DNA of 64,000 bases from Xanthomonas fragariae (GCF_900183975.1 NZ_LT853882.1:1357501-1421500), one strand, 5' to 3'. Counted from the stretch's first letter, positions 11,972-22,340 are shown. The notes: generated by a model not told the origin, from the sequence alone. Numbers and translations are program-made.

Positions 11972-14900
11972 TCAGCCCGGCGCCAACGCCGCCAATAATC
12001 CGCGCGCGGCATTGAAACGGTCGGCGCCTTCCGGCAACGGCAATTTGATGCGCAGTTTGTCCGGACCATCCATCGTGTAGATTTTCGGCTGCTTCTGGAT
12101 CATCTGGATGATTGTCATCGCATCGATCGACGGCTTGGCTGCGAATACCAGACGCCCGCCGTTTTCGCCCAGATCCAGCTTGCGCACGCCCAATGCGTTG
12201 GCCTGCAGCTTGAGTTCGGCAATCGCAAACAGATGCTTGACCGGGTCCGGCAGCAAACCGAAGCGGTCGATCATTTCCACCTGCAATTCGCGCAAGCCAT
12301 CGGCATCGCGTGCGCTGGAGATACGCTTGTACAGCGTCAGGCGCGTATGCACGTCGGGCAGATAATCTTCGGGGATCAGCGAGGCCACATGCAGTTCGAC
12401 TTCGGCGCCGCGCACTTCATCGCCGGCATCCAGATCGGGCAGCTTGCCCTGGCGGATGCTGCGCACTGCGCGTTCCAGTAGTTCGGTGTAGAGGCTGAAA
12501 CCGACTTCGGCCATCTGCCCGCTCTGGTCTTCGCCCAGCAGCTCACCGGCACCGCGGATTTCCAGATCGTGCGTGGCCAACGTGAAGCCGGCGCCGAGCT
12601 CGTCCATCGACGCGATCGCTTCCAGACGCTTGGCCGCATCGGAGGTCATCGAGCGACGATCCGGCACCACCAGATACGCGTAGGCGCGGTGATGTGACCG
12701 GCCGACGCGCCCACGCAGCTGATGCAGCTGGGCCAGACCGAAGCGGTCGGCGCGGTTGATGATGATGGTGTTGGCGTTGGGGATGTCGATGCCCGATTCG
12801 ATGATCGTGGTCGACAGCAGCACGTTGAAGCGCTGCTTCTGGAAGTCCAGCATCACCCGTTCCAGCTCGCGCTCGGGCATCTGCCCATGCGCGATGCCGA
12901 TACGTGCTTCCGGCACCAGCTCGGACAGATCGCGCTGCATGCGCACGATGCTCTCCACATCATTATGCAGGAAATACAGCTGGCCACCTCGGCTGAGCTC
13001 GCGCTGGAAGGCCTCGCGCAGCAGCGTGTTATCCCACGCAGTGATAAACGTCTGCACGGCAAGCCGGTTCGGCGGCGGGGTGGCAATGATCGACAGATCG
13101 CGCAGCCCGGCCATGGCCATATTGAGCGTGCGGGGGATCGGCGTGGCAGTGAGCGTGAGCAGATGCACGTTGGCACGCATCGCTTTGAGCGCTTCTTTTT
13201 GCCGCACGCCGAAGCGCTGTTCTTCGTCGACGACGACCAGGCCGAGATCCTTGAACTTCACGTCCGGCTGCAGCAGCCGATGCGTGCCGATGATCACGTC
13301 GATATCGCCGCTGGCGACCTTTTCCAATTCGGCCTTGATTTCCTTGGTGCTTTTGAAGCGCGACAGCACTTCCACCTTCATCGGGTAATCGGCGAAGCGG
13401 TCGCGGAAATTGCGGTAATGCTGCTCGGCCAGCAGTGTGGTCGGCACCAGTACCGCGACCTGCTTGCCGGCACTGGCCGCCGCGAATGCCGCACGCACCG
13501 CAACCTCGGTCTTGCCGAAGCCGACGTCACCGCACACCACACGGTCCATCGGCTGGCTGCTGCCCAGATCGCGCAATGTCGCATCGATGGCGGCCAACTG
13601 ATCGGTGGTCTCTTCGAACGGGAAACCGGCCGCGAACGGCTCGTACATTGCCCGGTCCACCTGCAGCGCCAAACCTGCACGCGCACGTCGGCGTGCCTGG
13701 ATTTCCAACAACTCGGCCGCGACGTCGCGGACTTTTTCGGCCGCCTTGCGCTTGGCCTTGGTCCACTGCTCGCCACCGAGCGAATGCAGCGGCGCGGTGT
13801 CGGCCGAGGCGCCGGAGTAGCGGCTGATCAGATGCAGTTGCGCCACCGGTACATACAGCCGGTCGCCCTTGGCGTATTCGATTTCGAGGAACTCGCCGGG
13901 CATGCCGCCGGCATCTAACACGATCAGTCCGCGGTAGCGGCCCACACCGTGGTCCTCGTGCACTATCGGCGCGCCTTCGGACAGCTCGCCCAGATCGCGG
14001 ATGATCGCTTCCGGCTCGCGCCCAACCCGGCGGGTGCGGCGCGGCTGATTGGCCCGCTCAGGAAACAGCTGGCGCTCGGTCAATACCGCAATCTGCGGAT
14101 TATCCAGGGCGAACCCGTCTTCCAACGGTGCCACCGTAATGCCGAAACGCAGCTTGTCCGCAGCCAGGAAGGCCGGCACATCGGCGACCACTTCAGGCTT
14201 CAGTTGCGCGGCGGCCAACACTTCCATCAAGGCTTCGCGGCGGCCGGCCGAATCGGCAGCCACCAGCACGCGGCCCGGATAATGGCCCAGGAACGATGCC
14301 AGCGCCTGTCCGGCGGGTGCGTCTTTTGCGGCAACCGGCAGCGGCGGCAATGGTTGGTCGCCGAGTGCGGTGGCTTGGTCGATGCGTGCATGATCGCTTG
14401 CCCACACTTCGATGCGCGCCAGCTTGTTGAGCCGCTCACGCAGTGCATCGGGCGATTGATACAACTCGTCCGGCGGCAGCAGCGGGCGTTCCACATCGTG
14501 GCGGCGCTGCTCGTAGCGATGCTGTGCCTGGGTCCAGAACGCATCGGCCGCATTGGACACACCGGTGGCGATCAACGGCAACACGCGCTTGTCCAGATAA
14601 TCGAACAAGGTGGCGGTATTGGCGAAGAACATCGGCAGGTAGTACTCGATGCCCGACGGGGCGATGCCGGATTTCAGATCCTGATACAGCGCGCTGCGCC
14701 GGGTATCCACATCGAAGCGTTCGCGTAGACACGCCAGTACGCGCTCCACGCTGATATCGTCCATCGGCACTTCGCGGCCGGGCAACATCTTGACTGCGTC
14801 GACCTTGTCGAGCGAACGCTGCGATTCGGGGTCGAACGCGCGGATCGAGTCGATATCTTCGTCCAGCAACTCGATGCGCAGCGGCGTGTCCGCACCCATC

Positions 14901-15439
14901 GGGAACACGTCCAGCAAACCGCCGCGCACCGCGAAATCGCCCGGGTCCATTACCTGCGGCACGTTGCGGTAGCCGGCGCTTTCCAGACGGCGTTTTTCTG
15001 CGTCCAGATCCAGTCGCTGGCCGACCTTGAGATCAAAGCTGCCACCGACGATGTAGCTCAACGGCGCCAGCTGCTGCATCAACATCTGCACCGGCACAAT
15101 CACCACGCCGCGGCTCAGCGAGGGCAGGCGATGCAGGGCGGCCAAGCGCTGGCTGATGATTTCAGGATGCGGGCTGAACTGGTCGTAGGGCAGGGTTTCC
15201 CAATCGGGAAACGGCACCACCGGCAGGGCGGACTGTTCGCTGAGCAGGGCATGCAGATCGGCTTCGATCTGATGCGCGCTCTGGTTGTCGCGTGCAATCA
15301 CCAGCAGCGGGCCGGCGTGCGCCTCGGCTGCCCGCGCAATCGACCAGGCCAGCGCTGTCGGAGAGGAAGGAGCGCGCCAGTAGACGCGGAGCTGGCCGGA
15401 CTTGGGCAGCGGCGGAGAGGGGAAGGTAGGCGACGGCAT
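11972..15439 (-). CDS. mfd: Transcription-repair coupling factor Mfd
   Basis: Translocase that removes RNA polymerase stalled at lesions and recruits UvrA. The 1155 residues match the family length. Order of parts: UvrB-like N-terminal region (FPDWETLPYDQFSPH near 80, VRGGLLDVFP near 175), RNA-polymerase-interaction domain (HEDHGVGRYRGL near 490), then the RecG-like motor. The motor has Walker A GDVGFGKTEVA near 640, DEEQRFG in motif II, TATPIPRTL in motif III, and GRVGRSHHRAYAY in motif VI. A C-terminal TRCF domain follows (PEDYLPDVHTRLTLYKR). It is transcribed toward mutS but too far away to assume co-transcription. No defects seen. Confidence 0.97.
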   Translation of the reverse strand: MPSPTFPSPPLPKSGQLRVYWRAPSSPTALAWSIARAAEAHAGPLLVIARDNQSAHQIEADLHALLSEQSALPVVPFPDWETLPYDQFSPHPEIISQRLAALHRLPSLSRGVVIVPVQMLMQQLAPLSYIVGGSFDLKVGQRLDLDAEKRRLESAGYRNVPQVMDPGDFAVRGGLLDVFPMGADTPLRIELLDEDIDSIRAFDPESQRSLDKVDAVKMLPGREVPMDDISVERVLACLRERFDVDTRRSALYQDLKSGIAPSGIEYYLPMFFANTATLFDYLDKRVLPLIATGVSNAADAFWTQAQHRYEQRRHDVERPLLPPDELYQSPDALRERLNKLARIEVWASDHARIDQATALGDQPLPPLPVAAKDAPAGQALASFLGHYPGRVLVAADSAGRREALMEVLAAAQLKPEVVADVPAFLAADKLRFGITVAPLEDGFALDNPQIAVLTERQLFPERANQPRRTRRVGREPEAIIRDLGELSEGAPIVHEDHGVGRYRGLIVLDAGGMPGEFLEIEYAKGDRLYVPVAQLHLISRYSGASADTAPLHSLGGEQWTKAKRKAAEKVRDVAAELLEIQARRRARAGLALQVDRAMYEPFAAGFPFEETTDQLAAIDATLRDLGSSQPMDRVVCGDVGFGKTEVAVRAAFAAASAGKQVAVLVPTTLLAEQHYRNFRDRFADYPMKVEVLSRFKSTKEIKAELEKVASGDIDVIIGTHRLLQPDVKFKDLGLVVVDEEQRFGVRQKEALKAMRANVHLLTLTATPIPRTLNMAMAGLRDLSIIATPPPNRLAVQTFITAWDNTLLREAFQRELSRGGQLYFLHNDVESIVRMQRDLSELVPEARIGIAHGQMPERELERVMLDFQKQRFNVLLSTTIIESGIDIPNANTIIINRADRFGLAQLHQLRGRVGRSHHRAYAYLVVPDRRSMTSDAAKRLEAIASMDELGAGFTLATHDLEIRGAGELLGEDQSGQMAEVGFSLYTELLERAVRSIRQGKLPDLDAGDEVRGAEVELHVASLIPEDYLPDVHTRLTLYKRISSARDADGLRELQVEMIDRFGLLPDPVKHLFAIAELKLQANALGVRKLDLGENGGRLVFAAKPSIDAMTIIQMIQKQPKIYTMDGPDKLRIKLPLPEGADRFNAARGLLAALAPG

Positions 15440-15745
15440 CAGCCGGCAATTTTATCAGAGCCCCCACCGCGGCCGGACCATCTAGTATGAACGGCGGCGT
15501 GGTGGGTCACATGCGCGGCAGGGCGTCTGCACGGTCCAGGGTGCCTTGGGCCTTCCTTTCCCGCGGAAAAAGCGCGATGTCGCCAACCGCCCTGTGGCGA
15601 CCTGGTGTCATGAAGCGGGGCGCGCAAGCACCTGACAGGGCGCATAGTGCTGGGCAATCTGGACCACGCGACATCCTAGTGCTGCGCAGTCACTACGCGG
15701 CGGTCGTGCACTAACGTCGAGTCCCGAGTCGCGATCTCCAGCCAC
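15440..15745. other. Intergenic, no gene seen
   Basis: 306 bases between the GNAT gene's stop and the mfd start. No supported gene or clear hairpin. Confidence 0.5.
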
Positions 15746-16288
15746 TCAAGCATCCAGCTCCAGCACCATCCGCACCAACTCCGGCGAATCCGGATGGGGC
15801 TGCGGCTTGAAGCCCAGCGACTCTGCCAGCTGCAGCATCGGCACATTGCTTTGCAGCACATCGCCGAATAGGCAGTCCAGGTATTTGCGTCGCGCCCACT
15901 TCACCAACTTGCGCATCAATTGCCTGCCCAGGCCTTGGCCGGCGACGAAGCTGCTGACCAGAATGGTGTACTCGGCTTGGCGCGTGCCCGGCACCAGCGC
16001 GGCACGCGCCACTGCGCCCACCAGGGCTTCGCCCGGTGGCAACTGCTCGGCGGCGACCAGTACGATCTCGTTCTTGGGGTTGGGATGGGTCAGACGCTGC
16101 ACCATCTCCGGGGTGATTTCGGTGGAGGAACGCACGAAGCGCGCGCGGATTTCCTCCGGTCCCAACAGGCTGAAAGCGGCCTGCAGCGGCGGCCCGTCCT
16201 CGGGACGGATCGGGCGGAGCAAAAGAGTGCGGCCATTGGGCAGGCTGAAGTTTTCATGCCAGGGAGGCATGCGATTGCGAATGGCCAT
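15746..16288 (-). CDS. GNAT-family N-acetyltransferase
   Basis: 180 residues from ATG 16288, preceded by TTAAAGGA eight bases upstream. It begins MAIRNRMPPWHENFSLPNG and continues LLLRPIRPEDGPPLQAAF, the typical N-terminus of acetyltransferases related to the GNAT domain of Pat-type protein acyltransferases. The acetyl-CoA loop VAGQGLGRQLMRKLV (R/QxxGxG/A) lies near residue 125, followed by GDVLQSNVPMLQLAESLGF. The substrate is unknown. Longer upstream starts lack this ribosome site. Confidence 0.88.
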   Translation of the reverse strand: MAIRNRMPPWHENFSLPNGRTLLLRPIRPEDGPPLQAAFSLLGPEEIRARFVRSSTEITPEMVQRLTHPNPKNEIVLVAAEQLPPGEALVGAVARAALVPGTRQAEYTILVSSFVAGQGLGRQLMRKLVKWARRKYLDCLFGDVLQSNVPMLQLAESLGFKPQPHPDSPELVRMVLELDA

Positions 16289-16712
16289 GACCGATGTTCC
16301 TTTAAGATCGGAAGATTCTGGCACCAGCCCGGGGCACAACCGTGAATGAATCCAGTGCGCCGCTGGGGGCGGTTTGGACGGTGGCAGTGCTTCCCACTCC
16401 ACTGTAACGAGCGATGCCGTGAGCCGGTCGTGAGCGCGGGGACGCTTGGAGCGGCCCGTCGCTGGGCGAACCGCACTGGCTTGGTGAGCGTTAGCGGCGC
16501 GGCCAACCCGTCGTAGGTGAGGGAAACAACCGATCCCGCTTATCGAACGCGTAGGCTCGTCGGACATGGCTGAGTGTCAGTTGCTAGTGAGGCGCCACCG
16601 CCGTGTGCGGGTGATGCGCACACCGCGGTGGCGCCGCGAATGCCTTGCCTGCCGCTTCTACCTCCAGTGCCGCCATGAGCCATCAGCCATCAGCTCGGAA
16701 GGTTATGTCGCT
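16289..16712. other. Intergenic with one large hairpin, no gene seen
   Basis: 424 bases between rlmJ and the GNAT gene, both on the minus strand. Apart from the hairpin at 16591-16635 nothing is recognised. Confidence 0.5.
16591..16635 (-). terminator. Long GC hairpin downstream of rlmJ
   Basis: Two 19-base arms (16591-16609 and 16617-16635) pair at 18 of 19 positions around a 7-base loop. It lies about 80 bases beyond the rlmJ stop. There is no U-run, so it may be a transcript-end stabiliser or a REP-like palindrome rather than an intrinsic terminator. Confidence 0.5.
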
Positions 16713-17621
16713 TCAAGCGTCCTGGCGCAACCATTCCAGCCGGGTCGCGGCACCTGGCTCGCCGAGGTGCTTTTTGAGCGCCGACAGGGCCGGCGCCAGC
16801 ACTTGGTCGAACTGCCACGGTGCATTGACGAGCAGCAGGCCACTGCCGGTCAGGCGCAACGGCGAGTCGTCCGGGCGCACCTGCAGCTCGGCCACCAGCA
16901 CCGACTTGGCCGGCAGCGTGGCAGCCTTGCGCATAAACGGCTGCAGGCTGCGGCGCAGCTTGATCGGGTACCACACAATGCAGATCGCCTGCGGCCAGCG
17001 AGCCAGCGCCTCGCGCACGCTATGGATGACCTGCGGGTATTCGGCCTCCTGCGATTCGTACGGCGGGTCGATCAGCACCAGCCCGCGGCCGATCTTGGTC
17101 TCGCCAGCACGCGGCGGCAGGAACGCCCGGATCGCCGCATAGCCGTCGCCGGCATGCATGCGTACGCGGCTGTCGGTGGCGAACAGGTGTTTCAGCGCCT
17201 CGGCTTCGTCTGGCTGCAATTCGCAAAAGGCCATGCGGTCCTGTTCGCGCAGCGCTTGCGCCGCCAGCAGTGGCGAGCCTGGGTAGTGATTGATATGGAT
17301 GCCGGCAGTGGGGCGGGCCGGTTTTTGTCCGGACGTGGGTGGGCGGGCGACGGTCTGGTTGTCTGCCTGCACCGCGCGCAGATAGCGCTCGACCACTTCC
17401 GGCAAGGTCGATTCGGCCATTAACCGCATCACCCCGGCATCGGCCTCGTTGGTCTTGCGGCTTTCTTCGCCTCCGAGCTGGTAGCGGCCGCGTCCGGCGT
17501 GAGTGTCGAGCACGAAGAACGGCGTGTCCTTGCGCTTGAGGGTGTCGATCAGCGCCAGCAAGGCGATGTGCTTGAGCACGTCGGCATGGTTGCCGGCATG
17601 GAAGGCGTGGCGATAGTTCAT
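16713..17621 (-). CDS. rlmJ: 23S rRNA (adenine(2030)-N6)-methyltransferase RlmJ
   Basis: SAM-dependent methyltransferase modifying A2030 of 23S rRNA. From ATG 17621 it begins MNYRHAFHAGNHADVLKH, the signature N-terminus of RlmJ, and is 302 residues long. DTHAGRGRY near residue 42 is the SAM-binding loop, and LIDPPYE near 180 is the catalytic DPPY motif of N6-adenine methyltransferases. An in-frame extension upstream of 17621 is not supported. There is a low-complexity insert (QTVARPPTSGQKPARP) near residue 95. It is probably monocistronic. Confidence 0.95.
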   Translation of the reverse strand: MNYRHAFHAGNHADVLKHIALLALIDTLKRKDTPFFVLDTHAGRGRYQLGGEESRKTNEADAGVMRLMAESTLPEVVERYLRAVQADNQTVARPPTSGQKPARPTAGIHINHYPGSPLLAAQALREQDRMAFCELQPDEAEALKHLFATDSRVRMHAGDGYAAIRAFLPPRAGETKIGRGLVLIDPPYESQEAEYPQVIHSVREALARWPQAICIVWYPIKLRRSLQPFMRKAATLPAKSVLVAELQVRPDDSPLRLTGSGLLLVNAPWQFDQVLAPALSALKKHLGEPGAATRLEWLRQDA

Positions 17622-17891
17622 CGCGGCAGTGTAGAGCGTGTTGCCCAGTTTGAGATCGGCTGACGCAGCTCCGGACTCGGTCTGCCGTTGGTACGCGAGG
17701 TCGCGCGTCTGCACCAGGGTGAGGTAATGCTGGGGGATCGTCAGGGCGGCGGTGCGACGGCCGTGTTCCAGCTGTCGATCGCGTGATCGGACTGCGGGCT
17801 TATCGCTTCGCGTTGCAGTGCTGTTACTCGGCGATGGTATGAATCTGCGGCGACACCGGTTGTGTGGCATGCATTCAATCGCGCATGCGGT

Positions 17892-17926
17892 ATCGCAGTC
17901 GCGACGGCTCGCGTCGCGACTGCGAT
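17892..17926 (-). terminator. Perfect 14-bp inverted repeat after the papain-like protease
   Basis: Arms ATCGCAGTCGCGAC and GTCGCGACTGCGAT with a 7-base loop, ending nine bases past the protease stop codon. Very stable, but no T-run. Confidence 0.55.
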
Positions 17927-17934
17927 GGAGTGCG

Positions 17935-18753
17935 TCAGTGAACCACGATCGCTTCGATCACATCTTTTGCGACCACCGACCACGCCAGTTTGCCGTAGCC
18001 CTTGTTGCCCCATTCGGTGCCCCAGCTGTTTTCGATCAGCAAGCCTTCGCTGTCGTAGCCCAGCGCAATGACTTCGTGATAGCCACTCCGCTTGCTAGTC
18101 GTGTCTCGATCAACCTGGTTGGTCGGACTCAGGTCTTCAAAGCCCTGGCGGACTGCAAAAGCAATTGCGACCGGCGTATAAGTGGCGAGCGCGCGCTTCA
18201 CTTGATCGATCAACGGGCTGCCTCCATTGCCATCGCCAGAGTAAAGAACTGTGTACTTCTGATAGCTAGTGGGATGCTTGGCGGCGTTGGCATGGTCTGC
18301 CGCAGTGGGCTTGTTTTTCCAGTTGTAATCGCCCCACGAATAATGCTGTGCGGTGTCGATGCCCTGGGCCAAGGCGATGTCCAGCGGCGCTTCCATCGAT
18401 GAGCCTTCATCGACACCGTTATTGACCTGGCTGTAGAGATACATTGGCGCAAAGCGCATCTGGGTCTGCTTGCCGGCTTTCGCATACCAGCCGGTCAAGG
18501 TGTGGGCGGTTGCCCAGGACGCGCATGCGTTCACCTCTTTCTGGTCGCCGGGTTCGATTGCCCAAGCAGTGAGGTCGATCTTTACCGGTAGCGGCTTGTC
18601 GTCGGTACTTTCGGTGCCGAATACCGCGGTGACCGGCTGTCTCATCGATGACGGCTTGAGACCCATGCCATGTACTGCGGCCTGCGCAGCGACGTTGACA
18701 GAAAGCCCAAGAGCAGCGACGAGACAGGTGGCAAGTAAACGTTGCTCGATCAT
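17935..18753 (-). CDS. Secreted papain-family (C1) cysteine protease
   Basis: 272 residues from ATG 18753, with AAGGA upstream. A Sec signal peptide of about 26 residues ends in VAAQA. The catalytic Cys is in EVNACASWATA near residue 78, a variant of the usual QGxCGSCW. The catalytic His is in GYHEVIALGYD near 225, and Asn in ENSWGTEWGNKGYGKLAW near 242. The order Cys-His-Asn and the segment APMYLYSQVN support a C1A-like fold. The propeptide is short (about 25 residues) compared with most papains. An extracellular or periplasmic role is likely; the substrate is unknown. The N-terminal signal argues against a type III effector. Confidence 0.88.
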   Translation of the reverse strand: MIEQRLLATCLVAALGLSVNVAAQAAVHGMGLKPSSMRQPVTAVFGTESTDDKPLPVKIDLTAWAIEPGDQKEVNACASWATAHTLTGWYAKAGKQTQMRFAPMYLYSQVNNGVDEGSSMEAPLDIALAQGIDTAQHYSWGDYNWKNKPTAADHANAAKHPTSYQKYTVLYSGDGNGGSPLIDQVKRALATYTPVAIAFAVRQGFEDLSPTNQVDRDTTSKRSGYHEVIALGYDSEGLLIENSWGTEWGNKGYGKLAWSVVAKDVIEAIVVH

Positions 18754-19161
18754 CACAACGGAAGTCCTTATGAAATTTAGGGGGGGCAGGCAGCGCGCAC
18801 ACATATTCCCTTGTGCTACCTGCACTGAATCGTTGCACCACGCGACTCAGCGGGGATTCCTCCACTGCGAAGCGGGGGCTGCAAAACAGAAACTGCCCTT
18901 GGGCATGGGTTGCAATTCTAGCGTTCGCTTCTGGCGCCGAGCATCACCGTCACACTTTGGTGGATAGGCCACTTCGCAGTCGCTTCAAATTCGCCTCAAA
19001 CCCTGGACACCGGCACATCGCGGTCTGGCAGGCGTATCCGTTGTCGGCTGCTGCGTGTATCGGCGTGCAGTTCTTTTTTCGACCTGCGCCAAGCGCATGC
19101 ACTACTGGCGACTAAATCGACGTTTCCCGCTTCATTCGATCAATCGCAGCAGGGCCGCCAA
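18754..19161. other. Intergenic, no gene seen
   Basis: 408 bases between the protease and the nitrilase remnant, which diverge. It holds the protease promoter region; no motif is convincing. Confidence 0.5.
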
Positions 19162-19588
19162 ATGAAGGTCGCAGTCGCCAAATATCCGATCGGTAAACCT
19201 GCCGATTTCGCCGCGCGCCAATCCGCCGTGGTCGGTGAAGCTGCTGCTGCCGGCGCACGCGTGCTGATGCTGCCGGAATATCTGTCGCCGGAACTGGGCG
19301 CGACGTTTGACACGCATAGCGCAATCGGTCGACGCCGGCGAGGCGCCGTGCAGCCCCGCGTTGAACGTCAATACCTACGAAGCGGCGGTGTTCGCGCCGA
19401 TGGATGTTGGCTTCCCGGCCGATGGTCTGCTGGCGCAGACGCAGGGCGACACGGTGTGGGCCCATGCAGAGCTGGACTTCGGTGCATTCGAAGCCAGCTG
19501 CGCGTATGCGCAGGTCGCCAACGACCGCGATTGGTCGGTGCAGTTGGCCGCTGGCATGACGCGTGTCAAGCTGGCCGCATCTGATTGA
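19162..19588 (+). pseudogene. Carbon-nitrogen hydrolase (nitrilase superfamily), internal deletion
   Basis: The N-terminal 50 residues (MKVAVAKYPIGKPADF, then VLMLPEYLSPELG with the catalytic Glu) are in one frame. From about 19320 a second frame gives CSPALNVNTYEAAVFAPMD, GFPADGLLAQTQGDT and a C-terminus ending LAASD at 19588. Nitrilase-family amidases are about 270-300 residues with the catalytic Lys and Cys in the middle. Here about half, including the Cys, is gone, and the frame is shifted. It is dead as an enzyme. A MITE lies two bases downstream. Confidence 0.82.
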
Positions 19589-19590
19589 TG

Positions 19591-19729
19591 GAGCGCGGCT
19601 GACAAAACGACTGCGCTCACGTCAGGCGTGCGGTTGGTGCTCGGTGCGGCATGTACCACGCGTACACCCCGGTTCCTCCGCGCCGTCCGCATTCCCTGAC
19701 CAGTGCTCGCGGTGCTTTGTTAACCACTC
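19591..19729. mobile_element. MITE-like palindromic repeat, copy A
   Basis: About 139 bases beginning GAGCGCGGCTGACAAAACGA and ending in the complement of GAGTGGTTAACAAAGCAC. The interior is shared with the repeats at 52325-52465 and 41500-41645 (CTGCGC, the GGCATGTACCAC block, TTCCTCCGCGCCGTCCGCA). The ends resemble those of the IS5-type elements in this window. No coding capacity. No clear target duplication here. Confidence 0.7.
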
Positions 19730-19762
19730 TCAACCCCCAGCAACATCACCCACCAGGTTCCC

Positions 19763-20854
19763 ATGGCCAAGAAAACCCTGATTCCTCACAGTGTCCGTCT
19801 CGAGTTTGCGCCCGGTGCGCTGGTGCACAGCAATCTGTCCGGCGCCGCGTTCGCCGACGACTGGTTGTGGGTGGCTGGCGATGAAGCCTGCGCAGTGGAC
19901 CGCCTGCGCAAGCTCGATCCGACCCAGCGCGACACGTTGCGCTTCGGCGAAGGTCGGAGCTTTCCGTTGGCCGAGTTGCTAGATCTGCCGGGCGAGGCCG
20001 CCGACGAAGCGGACCTGGAAGGTATAGGTTTGTCGGATGGGTGCCTGTGGGTCGTCGGCTCGCATGGCTCCAAGCGCAAGAACGCCAAGCGTGGCCGCGA
20101 CGATGCCGACAACGCCAAGCGCCTTAGCAGGCTCAAACTCGACGCCAACCGCTGCCTGCTGGCCTGCCTGCCGATCGAGCGCGATGCCGATGGCGCGCCG
20201 CAACTGGTGCGCGAAGCCGCCGATGGCCGCCGCGCGCTGCGGCTCAAGGGCGACGCCAAGCACAACCAGCTCACCGACCTGCTGGCCGACGACCCGCATT
20301 TCGGCCCGTTCCTGAAGATCCCTGCCAAGGACAATGGCTTGGACATCGAAGGCATCGTGGTGAACGGCCAGCGCCTGCTGCTCGGCCTGCGCGGACCGGT
20401 GCTGCGCGGCTGGTCGGCGCTGCTGGAGATCCAGGTGGAAGCGCATGGCGACCATCTGCGCCTGGCGCCACTGGACGAAGACGGCACGCTGCTGCGCAAG
20501 CACTTCCTGCAATTGGGCGGGCTGGGCGTGCGCGACCTGCATTACTCCGGCGATGACCTGTACGTGCTGGCCGGGCCGACCATGGTGCTCAATGGCGAGA
20601 TCGGCCTGTTCAAGTGGCCGGATGCGCGCGCAGTGCTGGCCGCCAACCGCGCGCCGGTGCGCTTCCAGCACGAGCTGTTGGAATCGGCGGTGCTGCCGCA
20701 TGGCAAGGACAGCGACCGCGCCGAAGCGATCTGCAATCTGCCAAAACATCTGGCCGGTAGCAGGCCCGCCTGGCTGGTGCTGTATGACGCACCAGGCCCC
20801 GCCCGCAGCGGCGGCGATTGCGTGGTCTACGGCGACCTGTTGCGCAACCGCTGA
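19763..20854 (+). CDS. DUF3616 domain-containing protein
   Basis: A 363-residue soluble protein recognised as DUF3616 by its repeated beta-strand pattern: [18 protein letters not shown] near 25, [19 protein letters not shown] near 90, [20 protein letters not shown] near 200, and [18 protein letters not shown] near 258. This suggests a propeller-like repeat fold. A lysine/arginine-rich loop ([18 protein letters not shown]) sits near 103-120. No signal peptide. Function unknown. The start ATG 19763 directly follows a MITE, so its promoter may lie within or be altered by that repeat. gltX begins 68 bases downstream on the same strand. Confidence 0.88.
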   Translation: MAKKTLIPHSVRLEFAPGALVHSNLSGAAFADDWLWVAGDEACAVDRLRKLDPTQRDTLRFGEGRSFPLAELLDLPGEAADEADLEGIGLSDGCLWVVGSHGSKRKNAKRGRDDADNAKRLSRLKLDANRCLLACLPIERDADGAPQLVREAADGRRALRLKGDAKHNQLTDLLADDPHFGPFLKIPAKDNGLDIEGIVVNGQRLLLGLRGPVLRGWSALLEIQVEAHGDHLRLAPLDEDGTLLRKHFLQLGGLGVRDLHYSGDDLYVLAGPTMVLNGEIGLFKWPDARAVLAANRAPVRFQHELLESAVLPHGKDSDRAEAICNLPKHLAGSRPAWLVLYDAPGPARSGGDCVVYGDLLRNR

Positions 20855-20922
20855 GCCGCGGGCCGGGCAGGTCTGCGCTGCGCAAGGTAAAATCCGCCGA
20901 TTCCCGTTCCGCCGAGCGCGCC

Positions 20923-22326
20923 ATGACCTGCCGCACCCGTTTTGCCCCCAGCCCCACCGGTTACCTGCACATCGGCGGCGCCCGCACTGCCCTGTATTGC
21001 TGGCTGGAGGCACGCCACCGCGGCGGGCAGTTCGTGCTGCGCATTGAAGACACCGACCGTGAGCGCAGCACCCAAGAGGCGATCGACGCCATCTTGGAGG
21101 CAATGGACTGGCTGGGCCTGGGTTACGACGAAGGCCCGATATACCAGACCCAGCGCATCGCCCGCTATCAGGAAGTCGCCGAGCAGCTGCTGGCGCAGGG
21201 CAAGGCTTATTACGCCTACGAAACCCGCGAAGAACTCGACGCCATGCGTGAAGCTGCGATGGACAAACAGGAAAAGCCGCGCTACAACGGCGCCGCCCGC
21301 GAGCAGCACCTGCGGTATCGTGATGACCCAAATCGTGTCATCCGTTTCAAGAATCCGATCGGCGGCACCGTGGTGTTCGACGACCTGATCAAGGGCGTCA
21401 TCGAGATCGCCAACAGCGAGCTCGATGACATGGTGATCTTCCGCCCGGACGGCTACCCCACCTACAACTTCGCGGTGGTGGTGGACGACTGGGACATGGG
21501 CATCACCGAGGTGATCCGCGGGGACGATCACATCAACAACACCCCGCGCCAGATCAATATCTATGAAGCGCTGGGCGCGCCGGTGCCTAAGTTCGCGCAC
21601 ATGCCGATGATCCTGGATGAGCAGGGCGCCAAACTGTCCAAGCGCACCGGCGCGGCCGATGTGATGCAGTACAAGGAAGCCGGTTATCTGCCGCATGCGC
21701 TGATCAATTATCTGGCCCGCCTGGGCTGGTCGCATGGCGACCAGGAATTGTTCACTCAGCAGGAATTGCTCGACCTGTTCGACGTCAAGGACGTCAATTC
21801 CAAGGCCGCGCGCCTGGATATGGCCAAGCTTGGATGGGTCAATCAGCACTATCTGAAGACCGACGACCCGGCCAGCATCGCTCCGCAGCTGGAATACCAG
21901 CTCGCCAAGCGCGGCATCGACGTCGCCGCCGGCCCGGCCGCCATCGATGTGGTGGTGGCGCTGCGCGAGCGCGTGCAGACCTTGAAGGAAATGGCCGAAA
22001 AAGCCGTGGTCTGGTATCAGCCGCTGGAAACTTACGACGAAGCGGCGGTGATGAAGCACCTCAAGCTGGGCGCCGAGGTGCCGCTTGGCAAAGCGCGAGA
22101 ACTGCTGGCCGGCGTGAGCGAGTGGAGCGTGGAGAGTGTGTCGGCTGCACTGCACGACGCCGCGGCCGCGCTGGAGCTGGGCATGGGCAAGGTCGCCCAG
22201 CCGCTGCGCGTGGCCATCACCGGCACCCAGGTCAGCCCGGACATTTCGCAGACGGTGTACCTGGCCGGACGCGAGGGCGCCTTGAAACGCATCGATGCGG
22301 CACTCATCAAGATAGGAGCGGCCTGA
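20923..22326 (+). CDS. gltX: Glutamyl-tRNA synthetase
   Basis: Charges tRNA-Glu. 467 residues from ATG 20923, starting [20 protein letters not shown]. The class I HIGH motif (HIGG) is near residue 16 and the KMSKS equivalent KLSKR near 240. [10 protein letters not shown] and the WSHGDQELF segment are typical of bacterial GluRS. The longer upstream frame overlaps the DUF3616 gene and is not needed. zur follows 14 bases after the stop, so the two are probably co-transcribed. Confidence 0.97.
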   Translation: MTCRTRFAPSPTGYLHIGGARTALYCWLEARHRGGQFVLRIEDTDRERSTQEAIDAILEAMDWLGLGYDEGPIYQTQRIARYQEVAEQLLAQGKAYYAYETREELDAMREAAMDKQEKPRYNGAAREQHLRYRDDPNRVIRFKNPIGGTVVFDDLIKGVIEIANSELDDMVIFRPDGYPTYNFAVVVDDWDMGITEVIRGDDHINNTPRQINIYEALGAPVPKFAHMPMILDEQGAKLSKRTGAADVMQYKEAGYLPHALINYLARLGWSHGDQELFTQQELLDLFDVKDVNSKAARLDMAKLGWVNQHYLKTDDPASIAPQLEYQLAKRGIDVAAGPAAIDVVVALRERVQTLKEMAEKAVVWYQPLETYDEAAVMKHLKLGAEVPLGKARELLAGVSEWSVESVSAALHDAAAALELGMGKVAQPLRVAITGTQVSPDISQTVYLAGREGALKRIDAALIKIGAA

Positions 22327-22340
22327 CGCCGGAGTCTGTG

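Noticed and set aside
17935..18753. Type III effector of the papain-like class
   Set aside because: It has a clear Sec signal peptide; no PIP-box was found upstream in the part I checked.
20818..20922. Extended start of gltX inside the DUF3616 gene
   Set aside because: ATG 20923 gives the exact conserved GluRS N-terminus; the extension is the shadow of the preceding gene.
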